This document shows, piece after piece, positions 8,101 to 16,891 of a DNA stretch of 64,000 nt; position 1 is the stretch's first letter, and the number at the start of each line of letters is the position of its first letter. The translations under genes were made by a program, and so were the position numbers. The notes under the pieces were generated by a model. That model had not been told where the DNA came from. It did not search any database and was given only the letters and a program-made list of their open reading frames with translations. The DNA comes from a virus, in the IMG/VR virus record IMGVR_UViG_3300027782_000066, positions 1-64,000 of that record, one strand, 5' to 3'.

Positions 8101-11100
8101 TAGGAAATTATGAAATATCACAAACACCTACAAGTACTGAAACGTATAGTTATAATTCTTCTTCTGTATCAGTATTCTCAACATCTGATGCTGGGACAAT
8201 TATTACTAGTGGCGATACAGCAAATTATGGTTCTGTAATTATTGGTAGTGATGTTGGATTTGATTATGGTGTAATTATTAACACGAGAACCATTTATCCT
8301 TATGGTTTACTGAATGTAACAGGATCTTCCACAACTAAAAAATCACAAGTTGTTGTTGGATCTGGAATACTATCAACTATCGGAACTGCAACAGTTTCAT
8401 TTGTTGAACCAACACCACAAATTTATGTTTCTGTTGAATATGAATTTAATTCTATTTACGGCAAACCAGCAATTATTGCAACTGGTTCTGCGTCAACAAT
8501 CTTCTATAGAAGACCATCATATATTGGATCTGGATCTCTATTTACAATCAGCGGTTCCAATTCTTCTGTAAGTTTTAATTATGATTTTAATTCAGTTAAT
8601 TACTTTACCACATCTGATTATGGTGATGTAATTACTTCTGGTTCAACCACTAATTATGGATTTATTACTGCTGGTAGTGGTAGTAAAATTGATAGTGGTT
8701 ATATTATTAATACAACTACAGAATTCCCATACAGAGGTTGTGTATCTGTAAGCAGTTCTGCTTCTGTTCAATTCTGTAGAATACCTTCGTATATTGGTTC
8801 TGGTAATCTGTTTGCATTCAGTACGAAAGAGCAAAATAGAATTGATAGTGTTAGAACAGATACATCAACATCTCTGTTTAGTGTTTATGGTTCAGCATTA
8901 ACAAAACAAAGTCCTTCTTTTGTTGGTACTGGATCACTATTTGAAGTTGGGGTAGTTACTAACTCTACAGTATACAGTTATAATTCTTCTTCAATAACAA
9001 TATTCTCTACTGATAATTATGGTTTAGTCAGCAACATTGCTGATATAACTTCAAATTATGGAACAATTTTTGTTGGTAGTGACGTTGGAATTGATTACGG
9101 TTCTGTTATTGACACAAAAAATAATTATCCATATGGCACTCTTTCAGTCAATGGCTCTTACAACATTGCAAAGAGATCATTTAGTCATCAAACCACAGGA
9201 TCTATCAATATTTCTGGTGCTGCAACAACTGCTCAAGCACAACCAGTACCACAAATTTACATCTACAGAGATACCAATCTTTATACTGTAAGTGGCGTCT
9301 CTGCTACAGCATTTGTAAGAATTACTAAAGGTTCTGGAACACTCTTCGCAATTAGTAATTCTTCTGCAGCGATTGCATACAATTATAATACATCTTCAAT
9401 TAAAACATTTGATAGTTCTGATTACGGTGCAATTACTGTTTCTGGAACTACAGTTAATTATGGGAATATTGGAAATCTTGGCGATGGATTCTTTAACTAT
9501 GGTTCAATTGAAGACACAACCACTTATTATCCATTCGGTCTTCTCAAATTCTTTGGTTCTGCTGGAATTGCAAATCTTGCTGGCATTACATATTCTGGTT
9601 CTGGTTCAATCTCCACAATTCGTGGCGGCGCATCATCTGTAGCATTTGTCACAAAACAACCAGAAACTACTGATCTCTTCACAATTAGTGGTTCTATTAC
9701 TGAAAAATATACAAGCAAATACTTTGGTTCTGGATCTATTCTTACAGTTGGTGGTGAAGCAAACTCTGCTTCCTACAGTTATAATATATCGTCGGTAGGA
9801 ATATACACCATTAATGATCTTGGAACCATTACAACTTCTGGTTCTACAGTCAATTATGGTTCTATTACAATTGGCGCTGATATAGTTCTTAACTATGGTT
9901 CAGTTAAAGATATTCAAAACGTATATCCTTACGGATCATTTGTAATTACATCTGTTGCATCAAGTTCAAAAATTGCTGTATACATTGGTTCTGGTGCAAA
10001 AACTTTTATCAAGGGATCTGCAAGTTCTTCAGTATATACTGCCAAGCAACCAGAAACAACAGATCTTTATGCAATCACTGGAACTGCAACAGTTTTTGTA
10101 AGAAATGCATTTACAACAACTGGTTCACTCTTTACAGCGTCTGGTTCTGTAACCTCTGCAGCATACAATTACAATACTTCTTCATTAACAACCCTCTCTA
10201 CAAATGATTTTGGAACCATTACAACTTCTGGTTCTACAGTCAATTATGGTTCTATTGTTGTCGGAAGTGACATTGGAATTGATTATGGTTATGTAATTGA
10301 TAGAACTGACAATTACCCATTCGGTAATCTCAATCTTAACGGTACTCACAAAACTCTCAGAACATTTGGATTTGCTGGTTCTGGTTCTGCAAATATCAGT
10401 GGTGCTGCTGGAGTTATCTCCACACAACCATTTGTAAATATTTACGTTTACCCTGAATATTCTAAAGATATTGATTTAATTATTGAAGATGATTATATCG
10501 TAGAATATGATTATGAAATACTATATGGAAGTAGAAATACTAATCTTTACACTATAAGTGGTACTGCTACAACACCTTCTGCAACAGCAATATACAAATC
10601 TTCTGGTTCATTATTCTCTTTTGGTGGATCAGCATCTTCAATTACTTATGCTTATACACTGAATTCACTTGAATACTTCTCAACACTTGATCTTGGAACG
10701 GTTAACACAACTGGAACAAGTAGTGATTATGGTTCAATAACTGTAGGTCATAATGCAATACTTGATTATGGTTCAGTTTTTGTTACTCAAACCGATTTTC
10801 CATATAAAGGAAAAGTATTTGTTACTGGTGCTGCTACAACTCAAAAATATAATGTTTACACGCAGGTTGGATCTGGCACACTCAATGTTATCAGTGGATT
10901 TGCAAATTCAATCTACGAAGGTAAAAAGAAGCTTGAATCAACAGACCTCTTTAGTATCAGTGGAACTCCATATGTTACTCTCACCAATAAGTTCTTTGGT
11001 TCTGGTTCTCTCTTAACTGCAGAAGGATCTGCAACTACTGGAACATATAATTATAATTCTTCTTCAATTACATCATATTCAACCACTGATTTTGGAAGCA

Positions 11101-14100
11101 TTACAACTTCTGGTTCTACAGTCAATTATGGTTCTATTGTTGTCGGAAGTGACATTGGAATTGATTATGGTTATGTAATTGAGAGAGAATTTAAATATCC
11201 TTATGGTCTTTTTAGAATTAGTGGTAATTATCAGACTTCTAATAGATCCTTTGGACACACAACTGTTGGATCTATTAGTATTTTTGGATCTGGAACAACT
11301 TCACTGGTTGAACCAACACCACAAATTTACACTTACCCAGAATATCCTACAGATGTTGATTTAATTATTGAAGATGATTATATTGTAGAATATGATTATG
11401 AAATATTATATGGATCTACAACTAGAGATACCAATCTTTATGTTGTATCTGGTTCTGCTGCATCACCGAGAACATTCATCTCTCGTGGAATTGGATCGCT
11501 GTTTACATTAAACAGTTCTGCACCTTCTGTAACATACAATTATAGATCTGTTGATATTGAATATACTTCATCAATTAATTACGGAACTGTAGCAACTACT
11601 GTAAATTCTATTGATAATGGATTGATTACAAATTCTGTAGATCTTTATACAGATTATATTTCAATTACGATTGATGAAAAAGCAATCAGATTTGGTTCTA
11701 TCAATACCTCTGGTTCTTCAACCTTACTCAAAACATTTACTCCAGTTGCTTCTGGTTCTCTGTTTGCCTCCAAAGGAGCAGCATTTTCTACATTCGTTCC
11801 AGTTGCTACAGATACAGTACTGTTCACAATTTCTGGTTCTGCAACAAATCTACTTCGTACATTTGGACATACATCATCTGGTTCACTCTTTACGATTGGT
11901 GATCACACAGAAAGAGTTACTTACAATTACCATATTGATTCTGTCAACACATACTCAGCTCTTGATTATCAAACTATTACATCCACTGGAACTTCTGAAG
12001 ATTATGGTTTCATTGCTTCCAGTGCAAATGAAGTTCAACCAGTTGATTGTGGTTATATTAATGTATCAGAATCTGTACGAGCTTATCAAGGATCTATCAG
12101 GATTACTGGTACTACCAAGATCACCTATATTCCTCTTCTCATCTACACCAGTACTGGTGGATTTAAGATTAGTGGTGCTGTCACTACAATTGGTATTCTT
12201 ACTGCAAAAGGAAGACCAGAAAGCACAGATCTTTATAATGTTAGTGGTAGCGCAAACTCCAGTGTCACCAGACCTACATTTACAGAAACAGCTAAGTTCA
12301 GTACATTCTCTGGTGCTGCCGAATCAACTACAAGGATATATAACCAATTTTCAATCAATGAATTTAGTAAGATTGATTATGAATTAATTACTGGATCTGG
12401 TTCAGCAATTGATTATGGATTGATATTTAATAGTTCTAATTCAATTTTCAATTATGGAGATATTTTTAATAGAGAAACTGTTCTTCCATATGGAAATATA
12501 ACAATTGGGGCGGGTGCGGTTGATTATAAATTTGTACCTAACTTTGCATATACTGGAACAGGATCTCTGTTTGCATATACGGGATCTGCAGATGCAAGAT
12601 CTTTCTCTCAAGGTAAGGATGTTGAAACTAGACTCTTTAATGTTTCTGGATCAGCTTTAACAACAGCACCAAAAATTTATACTTCAACTGGATCTCTATT
12701 TAATATTGGATCTAAGATTGAAAGTGCTGCTTATTCATATAATTCTTCATCTATTAATGTATTCTTGTCTAATGACTATGAATATATTACATCTATTGCA
12801 GACACAACAGTTAACTATGGATTAATTTCCGAATCTTCTGTTGGTGATACTGATCTTGGATATATTGTAAATCAGAATACTTTATATCCATATGGAAGAT
12901 TTACTTTTGCTGGTCAATCTTCTATTGAATTCTATAGAAGACCTTCTTACGTTGGATCTGGATCTCTGTTTGCATATACGGGATCTGCAGAAACAAGATC
13001 CTTCTCACAAGGAAAAGATGCTGACACACAACTATTCAATGTTTCTGGATCTGCTAATACACCATTCAGCAGACCTTACATCGCATCAGGTTCGCTGTTT
13101 AATATTGGTTCTAAAGATGAAAGAAGAACTTATGTTTATGATGCATCTTCAATCGTTACATTCTCTGATTCTGATTATGAATACATTAATTCTACAGCAT
13201 CTGTATACAAAAATTATGGATTAGTTTCACAAATTGCTGATGGTGATACTGATCTTGGATATGTTACAAACACTGATATTGCATATCCATTCGGAACATT
13301 AATTCTGTCTGGTTCTTCACTAACGAGTAATCCAAGAATTCATAAGGGTTCTGGATCCCTGTTTGCATTCAGTGGTGTTGCACAATCTTCTGTCAAATCA
13401 ACAACGACAGAAACTTCACTGTTTACAATTTCTGGCACTTCCAGCAATATCAGAAGATTTGGATACGCTGCAGCAGGATCTCTATTTAATATCGGATCTA
13501 AGATTGAAAGAGCGGCATATGCTTATAATCAATCTTCTATTACTGAATACTCAACTAATGATTATGGTTATGTTTCATCTATTGCAGATACAACAACTGA
13601 TTGTGGATTAATTTCCGAATCTTCTGTTGGTGATATTAACTTTGGAGAAATTAGAGTTAATCAAAACCAATATCCATTTGGTTCGTTTGCATTCTACGGT
13701 GCTGCAACTCAGAAATTTACCAGATCTGGTTATATTACAACAGGTTCGCTGTTTGCAATTAGTGGCAGTGCTCAAGCAACAAGCAAATCCTTCCAAACAG
13801 AAACTTCACTGTTTACAATTTCTGGTACTTCCAGAAATATCAAAGCATTTGGTTACTCAGGAACAGGATCTCTGTTTGATATCGGAAGCACAATTGAAAG
13901 TAGAACATATGTCTATAATGAATCATCAATTCTTAATTATAACACACTTAATTATGAAGACATTGGAGAAGGTGCAACTACATTCAATAATTATGGAACT
14001 ATAACTGAAGGATCATCTGAATACTATAATTACGGTTCTGTATCTGACACCGATATTGTATATCCATATGGTGGATTTAATATCTCTGGTGGAACTGAAG

Positions 14101-16613
14101 ACAAATTTGAACCTATTCTTGCTTGGACAGGATCTGGAAATATTAATGTTTCTGGTTCTGTATACATTGTATTCAATCTTTCTACTAAGTCAGAACCAAC
14201 ATCTGATGATACTATCAAGATCTCTGGATCTTCTAAGTCTCTCTTCTCTCTCAGACATATTGGTTCTGGAAGTGTCTTCAACATTGGTAAGAAGATTGAG
14301 AAAGCAGCATATTCTTATAATACATCTTCAATTGTTTCATATGGAACAGCAGATTATCAATTTATTTCCAGTGCTGCAGACTTAACACCAGATTATGGTT
14401 CTGTATCAGAATCTAGTGCTGGTTTAACAGATCTGGGATCTATTGTCAATCTCGATTATGTATATCCATTCGGAACTCTTAAAGTTTCAAATTCTGTTAT
14501 TCAGAAAGCAACTTCTGTATATCGTGGATCTGGTTCGCTGTTTGCTATTGGTGGAGCGAGCAATGCATACAGCAGAATTGCTAGTTCGGAAACTCAACTA
14601 TTTGTTGTTTCTGGAAATGCTGAAACACCAAGATCCAAAGTATTTACTGGTTCTGGTTCACTCTTTACATTCAGAAGTCTTACAGAATCCAGTGCTGTCA
14701 ATCCACCAGCAACTGGTCTGTTCAGAATTTCTGGCATTGCCAAAGAAAGAGCTACAGATTCTTGGCTTGGTGCTGGTTCAATTACCTTACAGACAGGAAT
14801 TTATCCAGAATACTTATACTATCGTCCAACTCCTCGCTATGTCACAGTTTTTGGAACATCTCATATTTCAGGATCTTCCACTACAGCGTATATCTCAACT
14901 TATACCAATGTAGGTTCTGGTGTAATTTACAATTCTGGTTCTGCATTAACGCCAAGAACCAGACCATTTATTGGTGCTGGCACAGAATTTATTTCTGGAA
15001 AACTGAAAGAATCTTTCAGCAAAGGAAACTACGCTGGATCTGGTTCTCTGTTTACATTCAACGGTCTTACAGAATCTTCAACCAAAGTTCTTGCATCAGA
15101 AACCAGACTTTACAAAACTTCTGGATCTGCTGCAACTACTCGTTCCGAAGTATATCGTGGAACAGGATCTCTGTTTACGACCAAAGGAATTGCAGAATCT
15201 TTTGTTCGTACAGTTCCATCAGAAACTCAACTCTTCAAAGTTTCTGGAATTGCAAAGATTCTTCTTGCAAACAAATTTGTTGGTTCTGGATCACTCTTTA
15301 CATTCAAGGGTGCTACAGAGTCTACAACTATTATCACATCAACAGAAACTCAACTCTTCAAAGTTTCTGGAATTGCAACAACACGTTACAACGCAGTTTA
15401 TACATCTTCTGTTGGTGGAACAGAATTTATTTCTGGTGCAGCAACTCAGACCAGATATGTTCCGAAATATACTGGTTTTGGTTCACTCTTTACATTCAAT
15501 GGTCTCACAGAATCTTCCACAAGAACACTTTCATCAGAGACCAGACTGTTCAGAATTTCTGGTTCTGCGTTAACACCAAGAATCAGACAATTTATTGGTT
15601 CTGGAACAGAGTTTATTGCCTCAAACACTGCTACCAGCAAGACCACTATTTACAGTGGTTCTGGTTCACTCTTTACACTCAAGAGTGCTACACAATCCAA
15701 AACAGATGTTTCAACATCAACAGTTCTATTCAAAGTTAGTGGAACTGTTGGAGAATCGTTCATCAGAACCACTTATTTTGGTTCTGGAAAAGTTTCTCTG
15801 CTTCGTGGTGCTGCAGAATCTTCATCAGTCAGAGTACCACCAGAAACACAACTGTTCAGAATTATTGGTGTCTCTACACAATCTACATCAAAAGGAAATT
15901 ATACAGTTTCTGGATCAGAATTTGTTTCTGGACTTGGAACAGAATCTACAAGAAAAATTTACACAGGTTCTGGTTCACTCTTTACATTCAAGAGTGCTAC
16001 AGAATCCAGTTCTTTTGTTCCAGTATCGAAAATTACCGATATCAAGATTTATGGTTTTGCGACTACAACTCATACAGAATCTTATCAAGCAACTGGATCA
16101 ACATTTGTTTACAATTCTGCAAAAGTATCTCGTACATATCCAACTTACAATGCTTCTGGCACAGAATTTATTTCTGGTGCAGCAAATCAAAGAGCAATTT
16201 CTTCCTATCAAGGAAAAGGAAATATTACGGAATTTGGTGGTTCTGCTCAATCTACATTCACTACAATTCCACCAGAAACTCTTCTTTACAGAATTTCTGG
16301 AACAGCAACAACCAGTTTCAAAACTGTATACACAGCAACATCATCTGGTCAATTTACTTACAAAGGAAATGCAGATCTACTTCGCAGACAAGCATTCACT
16401 GGATCTGGATCTCTATTTGCAATCAACTCTGCAACAATTGCACAAAGAGTTACACTTATTGTCGAGACAAATCTCTTCAAAATTAGTGGAGGTGAACGTA
16501 ATAGTTACACAAGAATTTCCATATTTGAAGGCGGTCAAATTAATACTTCTGGTAAGTCTACAGATGAAAAGGTATTATTCACACCATCAAGAATTTTTGG
16601 TACGATAATCTAA
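5178..16613 (+). CDS. Giant repeat-built virion/adhesin-like protein (3811 residues)
   Basis: An uninterrupted frame of 11.4 kb, the largest gene in the window. After a unique N-terminal part (about residues 1-180) the protein is built from about 20 divergent units. Each unit carries an N-Y-N-S-S-S-I-like strand, D-Y-G-x-I/T-S-G and N-Y-G-S-I tracts, a Y-P-Y/F-G turn, and G-S-G-S-L-F / I-S-G-S-A strands. One adjacent pair is spaced 133 residues apart. From about residue 3150 it changes to shorter units around E-T-Q-L-F-K-V-S-G and G-S-G-S-L-F-T-F. It is rich in Ser, Gly, Tyr and Thr, with almost no Cys and no signal peptide or membrane segment. Very long proteins of this DYG/YPFG style occur in other T4-like cyanophages, as I recall, without known function. 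Position among baseplate/fibre genes suggests a fibrous virion part or host-contact protein. Intact coding despite repetition argues for selection on length. Confidence 0.8.
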   Translation: MAVFSYDSRINSEVGEVVFSPVGNSVFNLSFSYKSNPPQIVQTVDYYTINESANVVIDLGSLEFTYEYANYGFIDISYTDKVFKTIGSSQSSASYNNNVKVNINLYNYESKNNVIFTWVGNGTLFEIGGDITLIVAPGITGPPRHTNAYIGNANIDFSGEADTAKYYYGGTLPLITGPVTYNYNSTTVNAPYSTDYGRIYATTTNAFDYGAVSETAVNRIDYADDLVQSYKYPFGTVLLSSYTESHFVPSYNGSGTISIFKSGIEYNSSSPITIGEGTLFAFDSIGTYSLVIPAPSGFGLFGIFGKSENSHNYTYKAFTQTSVPDYKNYGDLNSYSISSDYGFVGDKALTPDQDYGLLEYPLRFGSYKFNSSTETTTPKNYVGSGLFSTISGSTQSKTNTIEIKPETSLFAIYGAAYTIQPRTNQIYTYTVSDVLYALGSANEAFVYKYYKTKPFSINSIDLGVISEYASTIDYGLVINVFTSAYDYEYLVDKSVGDGKNLTNIIGSSEPVIRTFGYTGIGKINTFKSASVTFTEPTPQTIPTEGFGLFTVTGSCGVRFNTTYPYTGSGFAYSNSESINSFSRRYIFVTSSEDLYTTLNLGSVNEFGSTIDYETIDTRATSGVNYGLIVAESDLPYKGFRVISGSADSYYNHLYINSGSGTTRLFGGSAQTESIVVKQPESTDLFTISGSCSSNTTLVLTSAGINYVYGGSTNKYTHRYSGSSINTFFSVDLGDIITSGSSTNYGSIGDDSDQEINYDYIINTDYVYPYGKFIYSGACSEVRVLPSYNGSGSNKISGAATVTFTEPTLQIYVERDYGLYAINGSATTAYKTSYAYNGSGSIYKDSGCKFSVIYNYTLASTIAFSTENYGDIVSYGSISDYGSISEFNIAAINYGYVIHTEQIRPYGSTSISGSGVTTKQNIYKQVGSGSLFTFKGSADFALPLLTTDTSTSLFGIQGNASVLFRGSYTTSGNIYVGNYEISQTPTSTETYSYNSSSVSVFSTSDAGTIITSGDTANYGSVIIGSDVGFDYGVIINTRTIYPYGLLNVTGSSTTKKSQVVVGSGILSTIGTATVSFVEPTPQIYVSVEYEFNSIYGKPAIIATGSASTIFYRRPSYIGSGSLFTISGSNSSVSFNYDFNSVNYFTTSDYGDVITSGSTTNYGFITAGSGSKIDSGYIINTTTEFPYRGCVSVSSSASVQFCRIPSYIGSGNLFAFSTKEQNRIDSVRTDTSTSLFSVYGSALTKQSPSFVGTGSLFEVGVVTNSTVYSYNSSSITIFSTDNYGLVSNIADITSNYGTIFVGSDVGIDYGSVIDTKNNYPYGTLSVNGSYNIAKRSFSHQTTGSINISGAATTAQAQPVPQIYIYRDTNLYTVSGVSATAFVRITKGSGTLFAISNSSAAIAYNYNTSSIKTFDSSDYGAITVSGTTVNYGNIGNLGDGFFNYGSIEDTTTYYPFGLLKFFGSAGIANLAGITYSGSGSISTIRGGASSVAFVTKQPETTDLFTISGSITEKYTSKYFGSGSILTVGGEANSASYSYNISSVGIYTINDLGTITTSGSTVNYGSITIGADIVLNYGSVKDIQNVYPYGSFVITSVASSSKIAVYIGSGAKTFIKGSASSSVYTAKQPETTDLYAITGTATVFVRNAFTTTGSLFTASGSVTSAAYNYNTSSLTTLSTNDFGTITTSGSTVNYGSIVVGSDIGIDYGYVIDRTDNYPFGNLNLNGTHKTLRTFGFAGSGSANISGAAGVISTQPFVNIYVYPEYSKDIDLIIEDDYIVEYDYEILYGSRNTNLYTISGTATTPSATAIYKSSGSLFSFGGSASSITYAYTLNSLEYFSTLDLGTVNTTGTSSDYGSITVGHNAILDYGSVFVTQTDFPYKGKVFVTGAATTQKYNVYTQVGSGTLNVISGFANSIYEGKKKLESTDLFSISGTPYVTLTNKFFGSGSLLTAEGSATTGTYNYNSSSITSYSTTDFGSITTSGSTVNYGSIVVGSDIGIDYGYVIEREFKYPYGLFRISGNYQTSNRSFGHTTVGSISIFGSGTTSLVEPTPQIYTYPEYPTDVDLIIEDDYIVEYDYEILYGSTTRDTNLYVVSGSAASPRTFISRGIGSLFTLNSSAPSVTYNYRSVDIEYTSSINYGTVATTVNSIDNGLITNSVDLYTDYISITIDEKAIRFGSINTSGSSTLLKTFTPVASGSLFASKGAAFSTFVPVATDTVLFTISGSATNLLRTFGHTSSGSLFTIGDHTERVTYNYHIDSVNTYSALDYQTITSTGTSEDYGFIASSANEVQPVDCGYINVSESVRAYQGSIRITGTTKITYIPLLIYTSTGGFKISGAVTTIGILTAKGRPESTDLYNVSGSANSSVTRPTFTETAKFSTFSGAAESTTRIYNQFSINEFSKIDYELITGSGSAIDYGLIFNSSNSIFNYGDIFNRETVLPYGNITIGAGAVDYKFVPNFAYTGTGSLFAYTGSADARSFSQGKDVETRLFNVSGSALTTAPKIYTSTGSLFNIGSKIESAAYSYNSSSINVFLSNDYEYITSIADTTVNYGLISESSVGDTDLGYIVNQNTLYPYGRFTFAGQSSIEFYRRPSYVGSGSLFAYTGSAETRSFSQGKDADTQLFNVSGSANTPFSRPYIASGSLFNIGSKDERRTYVYDASSIVTFSDSDYEYINSTASVYKNYGLVSQIADGDTDLGYVTNTDIAYPFGTLILSGSSLTSNPRIHKGSGSLFAFSGVAQSSVKSTTTETSLFTISGTSSNIRRFGYAAAGSLFNIGSKIERAAYAYNQSSITEYSTNDYGYVSSIADTTTDCGLISESSVGDINFGEIRVNQNQYPFGSFAFYGAATQKFTRSGYITTGSLFAISGSAQATSKSFQTETSLFTISGTSRNIKAFGYSGTGSLFDIGSTIESRTYVYNESSILNYNTLNYEDIGEGATTFNNYGTITEGSSEYYNYGSVSDTDIVYPYGGFNISGGTEDKFEPILAWTGSGNINVSGSVYIVFNLSTKSEPTSDDTIKISGSSKSLFSLRHIGSGSVFNIGKKIEKAAYSYNTSSIVSYGTADYQFISSAADLTPDYGSVSESSAGLTDLGSIVNLDYVYPFGTLKVSNSVIQKATSVYRGSGSLFAIGGASNAYSRIASSETQLFVVSGNAETPRSKVFTGSGSLFTFRSLTESSAVNPPATGLFRISGIAKERATDSWLGAGSITLQTGIYPEYLYYRPTPRYVTVFGTSHISGSSTTAYISTYTNVGSGVIYNSGSALTPRTRPFIGAGTEFISGKLKESFSKGNYAGSGSLFTFNGLTESSTKVLASETRLYKTSGSAATTRSEVYRGTGSLFTTKGIAESFVRTVPSETQLFKVSGIAKILLANKFVGSGSLFTFKGATESTTIITSTETQLFKVSGIATTRYNAVYTSSVGGTEFISGAATQTRYVPKYTGFGSLFTFNGLTESSTRTLSSETRLFRISGSALTPRIRQFIGSGTEFIASNTATSKTTIYSGSGSLFTLKSATQSKTDVSTSTVLFKVSGTVGESFIRTTYFGSGKVSLLRGAAESSSVRVPPETQLFRIIGVSTQSTSKGNYTVSGSEFVSGLGTESTRKIYTGSGSLFTFKSATESSSFVPVSKITDIKIYGFATTTHTESYQATGSTFVYNSAKVSRTYPTYNASGTEFISGAANQRAISSYQGKGNITEFGGSAQSTFTTIPPETLLYRISGTATTSFKTVYTATSSGQFTYKGNADLLRRQAFTGSGSLFAINSATIAQRVTLIVETNLFKISGGERNSYTRISIFEGGQINTSGKSTDEKVLFTPSRIFGTII
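5740..14640 (+). repeat. Long protein-coding repeats, DYG / YPYG type
   Basis: About 21 degenerate units, recognised by the Y-P-Y/F-G (or related) turn preceded by paired D-Y-G / N-Y-G strands. One adjacent pair of copies begins GGATCTCTG at 12561 and at 12960, giving a 399-base (133-residue) period there. Nucleotide identity between most copies is low, so most units are old. Confidence 0.8.
10218..11414 (+). repeat. Higher-order duplication of about 885 bases inside the giant gene
   Basis: An 83-base segment is identical at 10218-10300 and 11100-11182 (offset 882). A 63-base acidic insert at 10467-10529 recurs almost unchanged at 11352-11414 (offset 885). The insert encodes D-I/V-D-L-I-I-E-D-D-Y-I-V-E-Y-D-Y-E. 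The matching offsets indicate one duplication spanning at least two ordinary units, more recent than the rest of the array. Confidence 0.8.
14640..16490 (+). repeat. C-terminal short repeats, ETQLFKVSG / GSGSLFTF type
   Basis: From roughly residue 3150 onward the DYG strands drop out. Alternating short motifs G-S-G-S-L-F-T-F/L, A-T-E-S-S and E-T-x-L-F-K/R-I/V-S-G continue at about 40-50 residue spacing, with inserted G-T-E-F-I-S-G blocks. This is a second, denser repeat register in the same protein. Confidence 0.75.
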
Positions 16614-16620
16614 AAAATTT

Positions 16621-16628
16621 TATAAATA
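16621..16628 (+). promoter_or_regulatory. Late promoter motif TATAAATA
   Basis: Exact late motif, 24 bases before ATG 16653. Confidence 0.7.
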
Positions 16629-16652
16629 AAGTAGCATCTATTAATCTCTTAA

Positions 16653-16841
16653 ATGACGACACAAGTACAGTTTCGTAGAGGAACTACATCTCAACACGCA
16701 GCATTTACTGGTGCTCAAGGTGAAATTACAGTAGATACTGATAAAAAAACCGCAATTATTCATGATGGTTCTACAGCTGGCGGAATTGAATTAGCCAGAG
16801 CCGATGGTGCAATTGCTATGGCAATTGTATTCGGTTTATAA
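16653..16841 (+). CDS. Stand-alone fibre-adaptor-like domain protein
   Basis: A 62-residue protein. The sequence TTQVQFRRGTTSQHAAFTGA followed by G-E-I-T-V-D-T-D-K-K-T and H-D-G-S-T-A-G-G matches the small beta domain normally found at the extreme N-terminus of phage tail fibres and tropism determinants, where it anchors the fibre to the virion. Here a stop follows 62 residues in, after A-M-A-I-V-F-G-L, so only the adaptor-like domain is made. The downstream 50 bases do not continue the frame into another fibre domain. It lies between the two giant genes and has its own late promoter. It could be a separate adaptor subunit or a remnant of a fibre gene. Confidence 0.7.
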   Translation: MTTQVQFRRGTTSQHAAFTGAQGEITVDTDKKTAIIHDGSTAGGIELARADGAIAMAIVFGL

Positions 16842-16891
16842 TTTAGATATATAGAATAACGTAAAAACGACCTCGCAGGAATTTTAAACAA

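Noticed and set aside
5740-14640. CRISPR array or non-coding tandem repeat
   Set aside because: Repeats are long, degenerate at DNA level, in frame, and encode conserved strands; no short identical repeats with unique spacers.
6603-16608. Many open frames on both strands overlapping the giant repeat gene
   Set aside because: They follow the repeat composition, lack SD sequences and encode low-complexity Leu/Gln-rich strings; shadows of the real frame.
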